Shown one piece after another: positions 17,224-25,289 of a stretch of DNA of 64,000 bases (position 1 is the stretch's first letter; each line of letters begins with the position of its first letter). The position numbers and the translations under genes are program-made. The notes under the pieces are model-generated. The model made no database searches. It was not told the DNA's origin and was given only the letters and a program-made list of their open reading frames with translations. The stretch is from Nonlabens spongiae (GTDB lineage: Bacteria; Bacteroidota; Bacteroidia; Flavobacteriales; Flavobacteriaceae): positions 806,001 through 870,000 of the forward strand of contig NZ_CP019344.1 in NCBI RefSeq assembly GCF_002117125.1. The letters are read 5' to 3'.

Positions 17224-17259
17224 AAAAAATCCCGTAAGCATGAACTTACGGGATTTTTT
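17224..17259. terminator. Bidirectional terminator between icd and the MBL-fold gene
   Basis: AAAAAATCCCGTAAG, a 6-base loop and CTTACGGGATTTTTT form a perfect 15-bp stem with A and T runs on both sides. It serves the two convergent genes. Confidence 0.92.
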
Positions 17260-17273
17260 TATGGTATTTAAAA

Positions 17274-18077
17274 CTATCCTTTAGAAGGATACCAGTTCAT
17301 CAATTCTACTTGCGTATCGATATCCATAGCTTCTACGTTTTCTTTAAAAGCCTCCACATCTTGGAATCCATCATTCCCTCTATAGTGATAAGGTATAACG
17401 CGATTAGGCTGGAATGCCTTCACTGCATCTACAGCTTGCTCGCTTGTCATAGTATATGGTAAATTCATGCAGAGAAAAGCTGTATTGATACCTTCTAGAT
17501 TTCTCATTTCTGGAATATCCTCAGTATCTCCAGAGATGTAGACTTTATAGCCGTTTTTCTCTATTACGTATCCATTGCCCCTGCCCTTTTCATGAAACTT
17601 CAAACGATCTTCTGTAAGGTTATACATGGGAATCGCGCTAAATTTAAAATCTCCCATCATCTTATCCATACCATTATTTAAAATCGTGGGATTGAGTTTC
17701 AAAGAATCAATATTTTTATTCACTGCAGCCGGAACAATGACTTTTGAATTTTTACGTACTACCTGATCTAATGTACTGGGCGACATATGATCGCTGTGTA
17801 TATCAGTAATAAATATATAATCTGCTTCACCTTGACTCGTGTAAGAAGATCCATTTCCGGTTGGGTCCACATAAAATACGATCCCGTCCCATTTCATGAC
17901 AAAAGAGGCATGTTCTACAGGTATAATTTCAAGATCAGGCTTATAGTTACTCTCATCTGAGCTCTCATTCATAGAGGCTGTAGAGGTATCTTCATTCTCA
18001 ATCGCAGATTTATCCTCATTCTTACAGGAGTAAATTGCTGCTGTTGCTAGAAACGCAAGTAATAATTTGACTTTCAT
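17274..18077 (-). CDS. MBL-fold metal-dependent hydrolase, lipoprotein
   Basis: A 267-residue protein. The signal peptide ends in the lipobox IYSC (Cys18), then an acidic linker, then a metallo-beta-lactamase-fold domain of the UlaG-like group: HASFVMKWDGIVFYVDPTG, ITDIHSDHMSP (the HxxDH metal site, with the first His replaced by Asp in TDIHSDH), YISGDTEDIPEMR and VIPYHYRGNDGF. The family hydrolyses lactones, phosphodiesters or similar substrates; the substrate here is open. It would act in the periplasm or at the cell surface. Confidence 0.82.
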   Translation of the reverse strand: MKVKLLLAFLATAAIYSCKNEDKSAIENEDTSTASMNESSDESNYKPDLEIIPVEHASFVMKWDGIVFYVDPTGNGSSYTSQGEADYIFITDIHSDHMSPSTLDQVVRKNSKVIVPAAVNKNIDSLKLNPTILNNGMDKMMGDFKFSAIPMYNLTEDRLKFHEKGRGNGYVIEKNGYKVYISGDTEDIPEMRNLEGINTAFLCMNLPYTMTSEQAVDAVKAFQPNRVIPYHYRGNDGFQDVEAFKENVEAMDIDTQVELMNWYPSKG

Positions 18078-18219
18078 AAATTTAAATTTGTTGACAATGT
18101 AATAACGATGTAAATGAGAAATACTTTAAAATGTCTTAAATCAAGCAGGGAGCAACTAAAATTGACAATATTTTAAGTGTTAGATGTTACGCTTTCGCGA
18201 AAGCGTAAAAATTTCATCA

Positions 18220-19227
18220 TTATTGCCCTAGGATATTTAAGAGACTAGATATAGTCTTCCCTACCTCGTTTTTATAGCCATACTCAGGAGCTCCCTCGCA
18301 GATATGTATGTACTCAGGCTTAGATTTTTCAATTAAATTTCTGAAAATATTCTGTACCTGATTAATACTCAATCCTATAGACGACTGAGCGCTAGATGGA
18401 AAGTTTGCGATGACGTCTAGATCAATCTCAAGTCCATATTTCTCTAAATTCAATTTTCCATTAAGACGATCTACACAGCTTGCCATAGTATCGCTTAAGG
18501 CTTCATAGCTTATCTTCTCAGAATTGTCCATGATCTTCTCCATTGTGGCAGTAAACGATGTAGGTTGAACGCCTATCATATGATAATGGTTCAAAAAGCC
18601 TTGTTCAATAGCGTGACTGAATCCGTTACCGCTGTGCCTACCCGTAGTGGGTCTTAAATCAGTATGCGTGTCGATATTGATGCAGTTAATAGGACTATCA
18701 TATCCGAAAGTCCTTATAATAGGATAGCAATTATTATGACCACCTCCTATAATTATAGGAATTTTACCAGCTGACTTTACCCAAAACAAAACTTCACTCA
18801 CCCGTTTATCCAGAAGCATAACAAGGTTGCTCAGCTTGATACGATCAGCGTGAATACCAGCGTCGAGATCAGCTGCTTCCTTCATCAAGTCTGCAGTATA
18901 TATATTCCCTAACACACAGAAACGGGTAGCATCGTTAAAGGAATTGTGGGGTTGGCTTAAAAATACATTTAGGAATTCACTCCAGGCCTTATCTGCTCCA
19001 GGTCTTCCCATATTTGCTCGCACTCCTATATCCTCTGGAATTCCCAAAATAACATAGTTTGCATTAATGGAATTCCATGAATCTGGACTAGTAGCCAATT
19101 CAATCTTCTCAGCAAATATAGGCGACAGGTCCTCGCGCTCCAGGTCTGCTTCAATCGTCAAATTATAACGATTAGGTAAGTATTTTTCTAGATGCTGCTG
19201 GGTGAATGAAACAAATGAAGTCATCAA
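18220..19227 (-). CDS. Arginase/formimidoylglutamase-family ureohydrolase
   Basis: A 335-residue ureohydrolase-fold protein. Metal-site motifs are GGGHNNCYP, NIDTHTDLRP (the family DAHxD, here DTHTD), NGFSHAIEQG, and EIDLDVIANFP, where the second Asp pair is partly kept. Length and the THTDLR variant fit formimidoylglutamase-like enzymes of Bacteroidota better than arginase. It would release formamide or urea from a guanidino-type substrate. No hut genes are adjacent, so the substrate is not certain. A palindrome lies 15 bases downstream of the stop. Confidence 0.75.
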   Translation of the reverse strand: MMTSFVSFTQQHLEKYLPNRYNLTIEADLEREDLSPIFAEKIELATSPDSWNSINANYVILGIPEDIGVRANMGRPGADKAWSEFLNVFLSQPHNSFNDATRFCVLGNIYTADLMKEAADLDAGIHADRIKLSNLVMLLDKRVSEVLFWVKSAGKIPIIIGGGHNNCYPIIRTFGYDSPINCINIDTHTDLRPTTGRHSGNGFSHAIEQGFLNHYHMIGVQPTSFTATMEKIMDNSEKISYEALSDTMASCVDRLNGKLNLEKYGLEIDLDVIANFPSSAQSSIGLSINQVQNIFRNLIEKSKPEYIHICEGAPEYGYKNEVGKTISSLLNILGQ

Positions 19228-19280
19228 TTAAATTATAGTAGTGAAAGATAATAAGAAGTGATGAGCTGGTATAATACAAA

Positions 19281-19308
19281 AATCCCGATCTTAAAAAAGA
19301 TCGGGATT
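19281..19308 (-). terminator. Terminator after rplT
   Basis: A perfect 12-bp stem, AATCCCGATCTT with AAGATCGGGATT around a 4-base loop, then TTTGTATT in the minus-strand direction. Confidence 0.85.
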
Positions 19309-19333
19309 ACAAAATGCGAGAGGTGGTTACACC

Positions 19334-19678
19334 TTATTTTACTTTATCTACTACTGCTTTAAACGCTTCTGGGTGATTCATTGCAAGGTCAGCAAGCACC
19401 TTACGGTTAAGCTCGATTCCTTCTTTTTTAACAGCACCCATAAACTGGCTGTAGCTCATCCCATGCATACGAGCACCAGCGTTGATACGCGTGATCCATA
19501 GTCTACGGAATGTTCTTTTCTTGTTTCTTCTATCACGGTATGAGTAAGACATAGCTTTCTCTACCGCATTTTTAGCTACAGTCCAGACATTTTTTCTACG
19601 TCCAAAGTAACCTTTTGCCTGCTTGAGGACTTTTTTTCTGCGAGCTCTACGAGCTACTGCGTTTACTGATCTAGGCAT
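19334..19678 (-). CDS. rplT: 50S ribosomal protein L20
   Basis: A 114-residue L20 with the long basic N-terminal helix ([20 protein letters not shown]), [20 protein letters not shown] and the globular [20 protein letters not shown]. It is an early 50S assembly protein. It follows rpmI by about 107 bases in the same direction, the usual order. Confidence 0.98.
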   Translation of the reverse strand: MPRSVNAVARRARRKKVLKQAKGYFGRRKNVWTVAKNAVEKAMSYSYRDRRNKKRTFRRLWITRINAGARMHGMSYSQFMGAVKKEGIELNRKVLADLAMNHPEAFKAVVDKVK

Positions 19679-19785
19679 AAATTTAATTTTTTGATAGCAG
19701 GCGATCCATTTATTATGAATTCTTAAAATGGCCGTACTACCGGGTTATAATTGTAATTAATAAACCATCAAGGCTTACAGACTCC

Positions 19786-19983
19786 TTATTTAAGGTTTAA
19801 CTGTAACTTGATATTTTCTTCATCTGCTTTGTGCACAAGTGTAGAGTGCGTCAAAGCAAGTTTACGCTTCTTGCTTTTCTTAGTCAAAATGTGACTTTTA
19901 AAAGCGTGCTTTCTTTTGATCTTTCCAGAACCTGTAAGCTTAAAACGCTTCTTAGCACTGGATTTTGTTTTCATCTTAGGCAT
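19786..19983 (-). CDS. rpmI: 50S ribosomal protein L35
   Basis: A 65-residue L35 ([20 protein letters not shown], then [14 protein letters not shown]). The frame is open to 20028, but the family always starts at MPKMKTKS, and a promoter -7 box lies just upstream of 20028. The start at 19983 is therefore chosen and leaves a leader of about 55 bases. infC, which normally precedes rpmI, is absent; a gene on the other strand follows instead. Confidence 0.95.
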   Translation of the reverse strand: MPKMKTKSSAKKRFKLTGSGKIKRKHAFKSHILTKKSKKRKLALTHSTLVHKADEENIKLQLNLK

Positions 19984-20047
19984 AATATCCTTCTTTAAAT
20001 TTCTCGCATTTTTGAAAGGAAACCGCATGGTTTCGATTTCAAGATTG

Positions 20048-20055
20048 CAAAAGTA
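20048..20055 (-). promoter_or_regulatory. rpmI-rplT promoter -7 element
   Basis: On the minus strand TACTTTTG fits TAnnTTTG, about 65 bases before the L35 start. No well-spaced TTG was found. It indicates that rpmI-rplT is transcribed on its own here. Confidence 0.5.
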
Positions 20056-20172
20056 AGGTTTTTTCCTTATTTAAGATGCACCCAACATCCGTAATCTCTA
20101 ATAAAATTTAGAATGATCTAATCAGCTGTATTTATTAGCTTTATCAGCTTAGATCATTTCTATTATAAACCT

Positions 20173-20998
20173 ATGATACACAAGCTTTACACCTACCTTT
20201 TAATTTTGTCAGGTATTTGATGTTCAGCACAGAAACACCTTGAAATTACTGAAGAAAATGACTTGATTCTAGGTAAATCAATTCCGTTTGAATCTAGAGT
20301 ATTAGAAGAGCAGCGATCGATAAATGTTTACCTCCCAGAATCTTATAAAAAAATCCAGAAAAGAATGATCCCGTAATCTATTTGTTAGACGGATCCATAG
20401 ACGAAAATTTCATTCATAGAGCTGGTATCGTTCAGTTTGGCTCATTCTCATGGATTCAGATGGTTCCAGAAACTATAGTTGTAGGAATTTCAAATATTGA
20501 TCGTAAACGGGATTTTACTTATCCTTCAAAGAATGGGCTGGATCAAACAGAATTCCCCACATCTGGTGGATCGAGCTATTTCATCAAATTTCTTGAGACT
20601 GAATTACAGCCCTTTGTAGCAAGAAATTTTCGCACTACCAGCACCAGCACACTTATAGGTCAGTCTTTAGGAGGCTTACTTGCAACAGAAATACTATTCG
20701 CCAAACCAGATCTTTTTACCAATTATATTATCGTGAGCCCTAGCCTGTGGTGGGATAATGAAGAATTGCTAAATAAGGAGCCGATAACCTCCATAAAAGA
20801 AAAATCGATTTATATCGCTGTCGGTAAAGAAGGCGCGGTTATGGAACGACTGGCTAAGGAGCTTTTTGAAAAAATTCAGAACAACAAGGAGGTAAAAACA
20901 CGTATCTATTACAACTTCTTAGAAGATAAGGATCACGGAGACGCTTTGCACATACCACTTATAAAGCTTTGGAACAAATTTTTAAGAGTGAGAAATAA
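20173..20998 (+). pseudogene. Decayed alpha/beta-hydrolase esterase (esterase D/Fes-like)
   Basis: The reading starts at ATG 20173 with a signal-like MIHKLYTYLLILSGI, hits TGA at 20218, then continues CSAQKHLEITEENDLILGKS in the same frame. A second break is in the A run 20347-20353, where the frame shifts into NPEKNDPVIYLLDG. The middle is intact, with the nucleophile in LIGQSLGGLLATE and VSPSLWWDNEEL. Near 20958 a third shift would restore YKALEQIFKSEK and a stop at 20998. The family hydrolyses siderophore or acyl esters in the periplasm. Three independent lesions make it a pseudogene rather than a sequencing slip. Confidence 0.8.
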
Positions 20999-21057
20999 AT
21001 GCAGTTATTTTATTCCAATAGAGATCTAAAAATATTAAAGAGATTTGTTTTTGTAAC

Positions 21058-21105
21058 GCTTTCGCGAAAGCGGAATAACTCAATGACTCAAACAGTCTTA
21101 GTCAT
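21058..21105. repeat. Palindrome copy plus a period-8 word array
   Basis: A perfect palindrome (21058-21072) is followed by AACTCAAT, GACTCAAA, CAGTCTTA (period 8). The 15 bases ACTCAATGACTCAAA also occur in the right arm of element 2 in the paa operon. No inverted partner or four-helix-bundle gene is near, so this is at most a relic arm. Confidence 0.4.
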
Positions 21106-21153
21106 ATTGTAATTAAAAAGTATCTTAGACATTAACAATAGTAAAGAATAATT

Positions 21154-22029
21154 ATGAAGAGTTCAATCGTAAGAAAGGGAGTTTATATGCTAGTACTTAT
21201 CAGTACAATAGGCTGCAAGGAGCAGACTGAGAATACAGAAGAGAAAAATCAAGATATGGCACAAGAAACTAAAATCTGGGAAACGGACTTCATCGATGAG
21301 TTTGAAAACTTCAATTCTGAGAATTGGCAAGATCAGCGTATCTGGGTAAATAATGAGAAACAAACCTATGTTCCAAATGGTAAATATGAGACCAGAGAGG
21401 TAAGCAACGGTACCTTGAAATTGAAGGTTGTGGACTTAGGAGAACCCATAGAATCTGATAACCTTGACAAACACGGAGCAAAACATCCAGCGACTCCGTA
21501 TGCGGCGGGAAGAATCTGTTCAAAGAATAAAAAGGAATTTATCAAGGGAAAGTGGACCGCCCGTTTGCGGATTTCTGATCAAGGCGTTGCGGGAATGTTC
21601 CCGGCATGGTGGATACTAGGAGCTCAAAATAACGAGGCTCCAGTTCAAGAAAAAGATGAGAATGTTTGCTGGCCGCTCACGGGTTCAGGGGAAATTGACA
21701 TTTTTGAACACCACGGCGATTACATGGATAAAGCCTTTACCACTGGAGCGATCGTGAGCTTGGGAGAATGTGACAAAGGCGACTGGGAAAGTAAAAGAAG
21801 AAATTTCCCTGCAGATCTAACTGAATTCCACACCTACTCTGTAGAATGGGAAGGTAGCGATCTGGTTTACAGGCTTGACGATAAAGAGGTTTATCGCAAT
21901 GAAGGTGAGGGAGATAAATACCCAGAGCCCATGTTTGCGATCTTGAACTTTGCAAAAATCAGTGATGCTCCTATGACAGAGCAATGGGTCATGGAAGTGG
22001 ACTGGGTCAAACATGAACGGCGCCTATGA
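21154..22029 (+). CDS. Glycoside hydrolase family 16 lipoprotein (beta-glucanase/laminarinase type)
   Basis: A 291-residue protein. The lipobox ISTIGC (Cys about 23) marks a lipoprotein. The GH16 jelly-roll domain follows, with the catalytic motif GEIDIFEHHG (about residue 182; nucleophile and acid/base Glu in ExDxxE). Other GH16 segments are WTARLRISDQGVAGMFPAWW and FHTYSVEWEGSDLVYRLDD. Such enzymes cut beta-1,3 or beta-1,3-1,4 glucans such as algal laminarin. No SusC/SusD pair is adjacent, so it is a lone enzyme rather than part of a utilisation locus. Exact substrate specificity cannot be read. Confidence 0.9.
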   Translation: MKSSIVRKGVYMLVLISTIGCKEQTENTEEKNQDMAQETKIWETDFIDEFENFNSENWQDQRIWVNNEKQTYVPNGKYETREVSNGTLKLKVVDLGEPIESDNLDKHGAKHPATPYAAGRICSKNKKEFIKGKWTARLRISDQGVAGMFPAWWILGAQNNEAPVQEKDENVCWPLTGSGEIDIFEHHGDYMDKAFTTGAIVSLGECDKGDWESKRRNFPADLTEFHTYSVEWEGSDLVYRLDDKEVYRNEGEGDKYPEPMFAILNFAKISDAPMTEQWVMEVDWVKHERRL

Positions 22030-22072
22030 TCTAAAAAAATCACTCTCCGATTGAAAAAATTCCAAAATAAGC

Positions 22073-22101
22073 TTGCCATATTGAGAAAAAACTTAAATTT
22101 G
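22073..22101 (+). promoter_or_regulatory. tRNA-His promoter
   Basis: TTG (22073-22075), an 18-base spacer and TAAATTTG (22094-22101) fit the Bacteroidota consensus, about 65 bases before the tRNA. Confidence 0.6.
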
Positions 22102-22165
22102 CAACCGCTTTGAAAGCGCGTGGTTGATGATCTTGGGATTCACGTTAAAAACCCACATTGATATG

Positions 22166-22239
22166 GTGGTTGTAGCTCAGCTGGTTAGAGCGCCGGATTG
22201 TGGTTCCGGAGGTCGCCGGTTCGAAACCGGTCTTCCACC
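22166..22239 (+). tRNA. tRNA-His (GTG)
   Basis: A cloverleaf with D-arm TAGCTCAGCTGGTTAGAGC, anticodon GTG in the loop TTGTGGT between CCGGA and TCCGG, T-arm GCCGG-TTCGAAA-CCGGT and discriminator C. A G at 22165 can serve as the G-1 typical of tRNA-His. The acceptor stem GTGGTTG/CTTCCAC has two apparent U-U mismatches. CCA is not encoded. Confidence 0.93.
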
Positions 22240-22242
22240 CTT

Positions 22243-22271
22243 AAAGCCTTAGAGAAATCTAAGGCTTTTTT
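22243..22271 (+). terminator. tRNA-His terminator
   Basis: AAAGCCTTAG and CTAAGGCTTT form a 10-bp stem with a 6-base loop, followed by a T run, four bases after the tRNA. Confidence 0.85.
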
Positions 22272-22392
22272 ATTTTCTGCTATTTTAAAAGAGACAAGAA
22301 CAGGTTGAGAAGTTTATGTGAAACCTGTCTAAATGAAACTTGTTTATGTTTCAAAATTTAAAGATCTTTTGAGAATCTAATATTCTTCTTGT

Positions 22393-22914
22393 TTAAAACT
22401 TAATCAACGGCAAAACCTTATGCGATTTAATCTTTTTTCTGCCGTTTAAAAAACTGAGCTCCATTAAAAAATTTAGCGCCACTACCTCTCCTCCTACTTT
22501 TTCAACCAGGTCAGCAGCTGCGCTTACGGTGCCTCCCGTTGCTAGTACATCATCATGGATCAGCACTTTTTCTCCTTTTGCGATGGCATGCTCTTGAATT
22601 TCCAGCGTATCGTAACCATATTCCAACTGGTACGGCATGCGCTCGAGATCACCAGGTAATTTTCCAGGTTTACGCACCATGACAAACTTGGCTCCCAGCC
22701 GGTCTGCTAGTAAAGTTCCCAGCAAGAATCCTCTACTCTCTATGCCCACTACTGTGTCGATTTTTAAATTCTCTACCTCTTTGAGGAGAAGATCAACGGC
22801 TGCAGTTCTCGCTTTCGCGGAAGCGAGCAAAGGGGCGATATCTTTAAAGACTATTCCAGGTTTGGGGAAATCAGGTACGTCGTGAATGTACTTTTTGAGT
22901 TCGTCGTGTTCCAT
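22393..22914 (-). CDS. apt: Adenine phosphoribosyltransferase
   Basis: A 173-residue enzyme for adenine salvage (adenine + PRPP to AMP). It starts MEHDELKKYIHDVPDFPKPG. The frame is open to 23022, but the extra 36 residues are not family-like, so 22914 is chosen. Motifs are GIVFKDIAPLLAS, GIESRGFLLG, VMVRKPGKLPG and the PRPP loop VLIHDDVLATGGT. A palindrome variant (22811-22825, one base changed) reads ASAKAR after PLL. Confidence 0.95.
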   Translation of the reverse strand: MEHDELKKYIHDVPDFPKPGIVFKDIAPLLASAKARTAAVDLLLKEVENLKIDTVVGIESRGFLLGTLLADRLGAKFVMVRKPGKLPGDLERMPYQLEYGYDTLEIQEHAIAKGEKVLIHDDVLATGGTVSAAADLVEKVGGEVVALNFLMELSFLNGRKKIKSHKVLPLIKF

Positions 22915-22967
22915 GTTTGAAATATAATGTATTGAAATGAAATCTTTACCTTTACTCAAAAACCAAC

Positions 22968-24824
22968 ATGAAATATCTTTTTCTTTTTCTAACCAGCCTA
23001 GCTTTCGCTCAACAAAATACACCGTCCCAAATCAAAGAAGTAACCGTTTATTTACAGGGAGCGCGCATCACACGTACCGCGACGGTAAAAGTGAAAAAAG
23101 GAGCTAACACGATCAAGTTGAACAACTTATCTGCTAGCATAGATGAGAGCAGTATCATGCTCACTGATCTAGCCGGTATGAGTCTGAGCGGTTTGAATTA
23201 TACTACAAGCATTTTAGAGAAAGAAACCTCTTCAGAAAGGCTCAAGAACATCAACAGCCGACTGGACAGCGTTGCAAATGTAAAAATTCAAATTGACGCC
23301 CAGGTTGATGGACTTAAAGAAGAACGTGCGTTGCTCCAAAACAATAGAATTCTCAATACCGGAGAGACTAGCATCTCATTAGCTAAAGTGAAAGAATTTG
23401 GCTCTTACTATAATGAAAGGATTAGTGCTATATCTATGCGCTTGGCACAATTAAATCAAGATTTGACCGACCTCAATCAACTGAGCCAAAAACTCAATCA
23501 AGGAAAATCCCAGATCAATCCTGAGATGAACGAGCTCAAAGGTACGATTACGCTCAATGTGACCAGTAATGTCAGTAAAACAGTAAAACTAGAGCTCAAA
23601 TACAATGTTAGCAATGCTGGCTGGGTACCAGTTTATGACATTACAGCAGAAGACGCTTCAAGTGACGTCAATCTTAAGTTTAAGGGACAGGTTTATCAAT
23701 CTACGGGTATTGAATGGGATCAGGTGAAAATGATACTATCTACAGGTGACCCTTTTATGGATAATACAAAACCCACGCTTGAAGCTAAACGATTGAATTT
23801 TGTGCGTCGTGGCTATAGAAATAGCGCTGTAGGGAGAAGTAATAAAAGATATAACCCTAATGTTAGGAGGGTGACTGGTATTGTTACCGACCCTAGTGGT
23901 GAACCTATTCTAGGTGCAACCGTTCAAGAAAGGGGCACTAATAACACTACTACCACAAATTTTAACGGTAGGTATTCAATCAATATAAATTCAGGAACAG
24001 AATTATTTTACAATGCTTTAGGCTATGATTTGTTTACAGAATCGATTTACAGTTCAAGAATGGATGTACAGTTATCACAGGCTTCGAATGAACTCGATGA
24101 AGTAGTAATCCAAGCCTATAGCAATTCATCCAGAAATAGAACGGATCATGATGACCTAGACGATAAAGCATATGAGGCTCCTACTCCACAGAATGTTGAG
24201 TATGTAGAAGAAAATGTGTCTTCTCGCTCCTATGAATTGGTGCAGCCCTACTCCATACTTTCAACGGGTGAAACTACAGATATTGAAATCAGCTCAAACA
24301 ATCTTGAAGCCGATTTTGAATATTACGCGGCTCCAGTTATTAATGAAAACGTGTTCTTAACCGTACAACTAAAAAACTGGGAGTCCTTGAATCTTATCCC
24401 TGGAGAGGCCAATGTGTATTTTGAAGATGCCTACAATGGCAAAATTTATTTTGATACAGATACCACGGACAAGTCCTTAACGGTAAGTTTAGGAGTAGAT
24501 CCGCAAATCAGTGTGAAGCGTGAAGATGTAAGAGATTTGAAAGAGAAATCGTTTTTTGGGGATAAGCGTATCCTTAACAAGAAATATGAAATTACCATCA
24601 AGAACAATCGCAAAAAACCGATCGATCTTAAACTTCAAGATCGTATACCACTAACCTCAAATAGCGATATCAAAGTAGATGAAGAAGAACCTGGAGATGC
24701 AGAAATGAATAAAGAAACCCAAATTCTCACATGGCAAATCTCATTAGCCAGTGGCGCCCAAGTCAAAAAGACCTTTAGTTATGAAGTGAAGTATCCTAAG
24801 AATAAGAGGATTAATTTAGATTAA
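22968..24824 (+). CDS. DUF4139-type protein with an inserted carboxypeptidase-regulatory-like domain
   Basis: A 618-residue secreted protein: signal peptide MKYLFLFLTSLAFA, then a DUF4140-like N-terminal domain (ITRTATVKVKKGANTIKL), a coiled-coil middle (residues 75-170), and the DUF4139 beta-rich domain starting at NVSNAGWVPVYDITAEDAS. At about residues 300-385 this domain is interrupted by a segment that reads like a CarboxypepD-regulatory fold (VTGIVTDPSGEPILGATVQE, NGRYSINI, ELDEVVIQAY), as found at the N-terminus of TonB receptors. DUF4139 then resumes (YELVQPYSILSTGETTDIEI). Function is unknown; MuiA-like envelope proteins are the nearest named group. Confidence 0.8.
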   Translation: MKYLFLFLTSLAFAQQNTPSQIKEVTVYLQGARITRTATVKVKKGANTIKLNNLSASIDESSIMLTDLAGMSLSGLNYTTSILEKETSSERLKNINSRLDSVANVKIQIDAQVDGLKEERALLQNNRILNTGETSISLAKVKEFGSYYNERISAISMRLAQLNQDLTDLNQLSQKLNQGKSQINPEMNELKGTITLNVTSNVSKTVKLELKYNVSNAGWVPVYDITAEDASSDVNLKFKGQVYQSTGIEWDQVKMILSTGDPFMDNTKPTLEAKRLNFVRRGYRNSAVGRSNKRYNPNVRRVTGIVTDPSGEPILGATVQERGTNNTTTTNFNGRYSININSGTELFYNALGYDLFTESIYSSRMDVQLSQASNELDEVVIQAYSNSSRNRTDHDDLDDKAYEAPTPQNVEYVEENVSSRSYELVQPYSILSTGETTDIEISSNNLEADFEYYAAPVINENVFLTVQLKNWESLNLIPGEANVYFEDAYNGKIYFDTDTTDKSLTVSLGVDPQISVKREDVRDLKEKSFFGDKRILNKKYEITIKNNRKKPIDLKLQDRIPLTSNSDIKVDEEEPGDAEMNKETQILTWQISLASGAQVKKTFSYEVKYPKNKRINLD

Positions 24825-24848
24825 AACAGATTTTCCCAAAAAATACTT

Positions 24849-24876
24849 TTGTGATAGAATAAAACAACTATATTTG
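24849..24876 (+). promoter_or_regulatory. tRNA-Arg promoter
   Basis: TTG (24849-24851), 17 bases and TATATTTG (24869-24876). The transcript would start at about 24882, within the palindrome variant 24882-24895, and run through a broken tRNA copy before the intact tRNA. Confidence 0.6.
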
Positions 24877-24907
24877 CACCCGCTTACGCGAAAGCAATAG
24901 CAAAATA

Positions 24908-24955
24908 GGCCTCGTGGCGCATCCCGATAGCGATCGGGAGAATAGCGCATCTGAT
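24908..24955 (+). pseudogene. 5' half of tRNA-Arg, split by a hairpin insertion
   Basis: GGCCTCGTGGCGCA (24908-24921) and AATAGCGCATCTGAT (24941-24955) copy the acceptor, D-arm and anticodon 5' strand of the intact tRNA-Arg at 24985. Where the intact gene has a few D-loop bases, this copy has 19 bases including the hairpin CCCGAT-AGCG-ATCGGG. There is no anticodon 3' strand or T-arm. It is a partial duplication, probably left by integration events at this locus. Confidence 0.8.
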
Positions 24956-24984
24956 GATAAGGATAGGCACATTATCAATTTTTC

Positions 24985-25058
24985 GGCCTCGTGGCGCAAC
25001 TGAATAGCGCATCTGATTACGGCTCAGAAGGTTACAGGTTTGAATCCTGTCGAGGTCA
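24985..25058 (+). tRNA. tRNA-Arg (ACG)
   Basis: A full cloverleaf: acceptor GGCCTCG with CGAGGTC, D-arm GCGCAACTGAATAGCGC, anticodon stem TCTGA/TCAGA with loop TTACGGC (anticodon ACG, presumably edited to inosine), T-arm ACAGG-TTTGAAT-CCTGT, discriminator A, CCA not encoded. Its 3' end is the attachment site of the island that follows. Confidence 0.95.
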
Positions 25059-25059
25059 C
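25046..25059 (+). other. attL core: tRNA-Arg 3' end
   Basis: CCTGTCGAGGTCAC, made of the T-arm 3' strand and acceptor 3' strand of tRNA-Arg plus the next base. It is identical to 60344-60357 and similar to 51076-51089 and 51241-51254. Confidence 0.7.
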
Positions 25060-25082
25060 TTTTAAGGAGTCCAATCCTTACC

Positions 25083-25116
25083 AAAACCACGCAATTCTTA
25101 GGAATTGCATGGTTTT
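25083..25116 (+). terminator. tRNA-Arg terminator
   Basis: AAAACCACGCAATTC and GAATTGCATGGTTTT form a long stem around TTAG with one mismatch, 25 bases after the tRNA. Relatives of this hairpin follow the att-like copies at 51.1 and 60.37 kb. Confidence 0.75.
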
Positions 25117-25185
25117 CTGGTTTTTACACCAGCATATAATTTGATGCTATTTCAATCGAAATGTGTGCAATGAGGTGTACAGGTT

Positions 25186-25220
25186 TTCAAAGTGTGCGCA
25201 CTGCACATACTTTGAAACTA
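25186..25220. repeat. Imperfect inverted repeat between attL and the integrase
   Basis: TTTCAAAGTGTG and CACATACTTTGAAA face each other across a GC-rich centre. The position between attL and the integrase gene fits an arm-type recombinase site or an integrase operator. The remaining 25117-25289 sequence shows nothing else. Confidence 0.4.
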
Positions 25221-25289
25221 ATTGATTTTGATGCTCTTACGTTGATTTGACATTCGTCCAAACGAAGTTCAATTCTAAAGACGACAACG

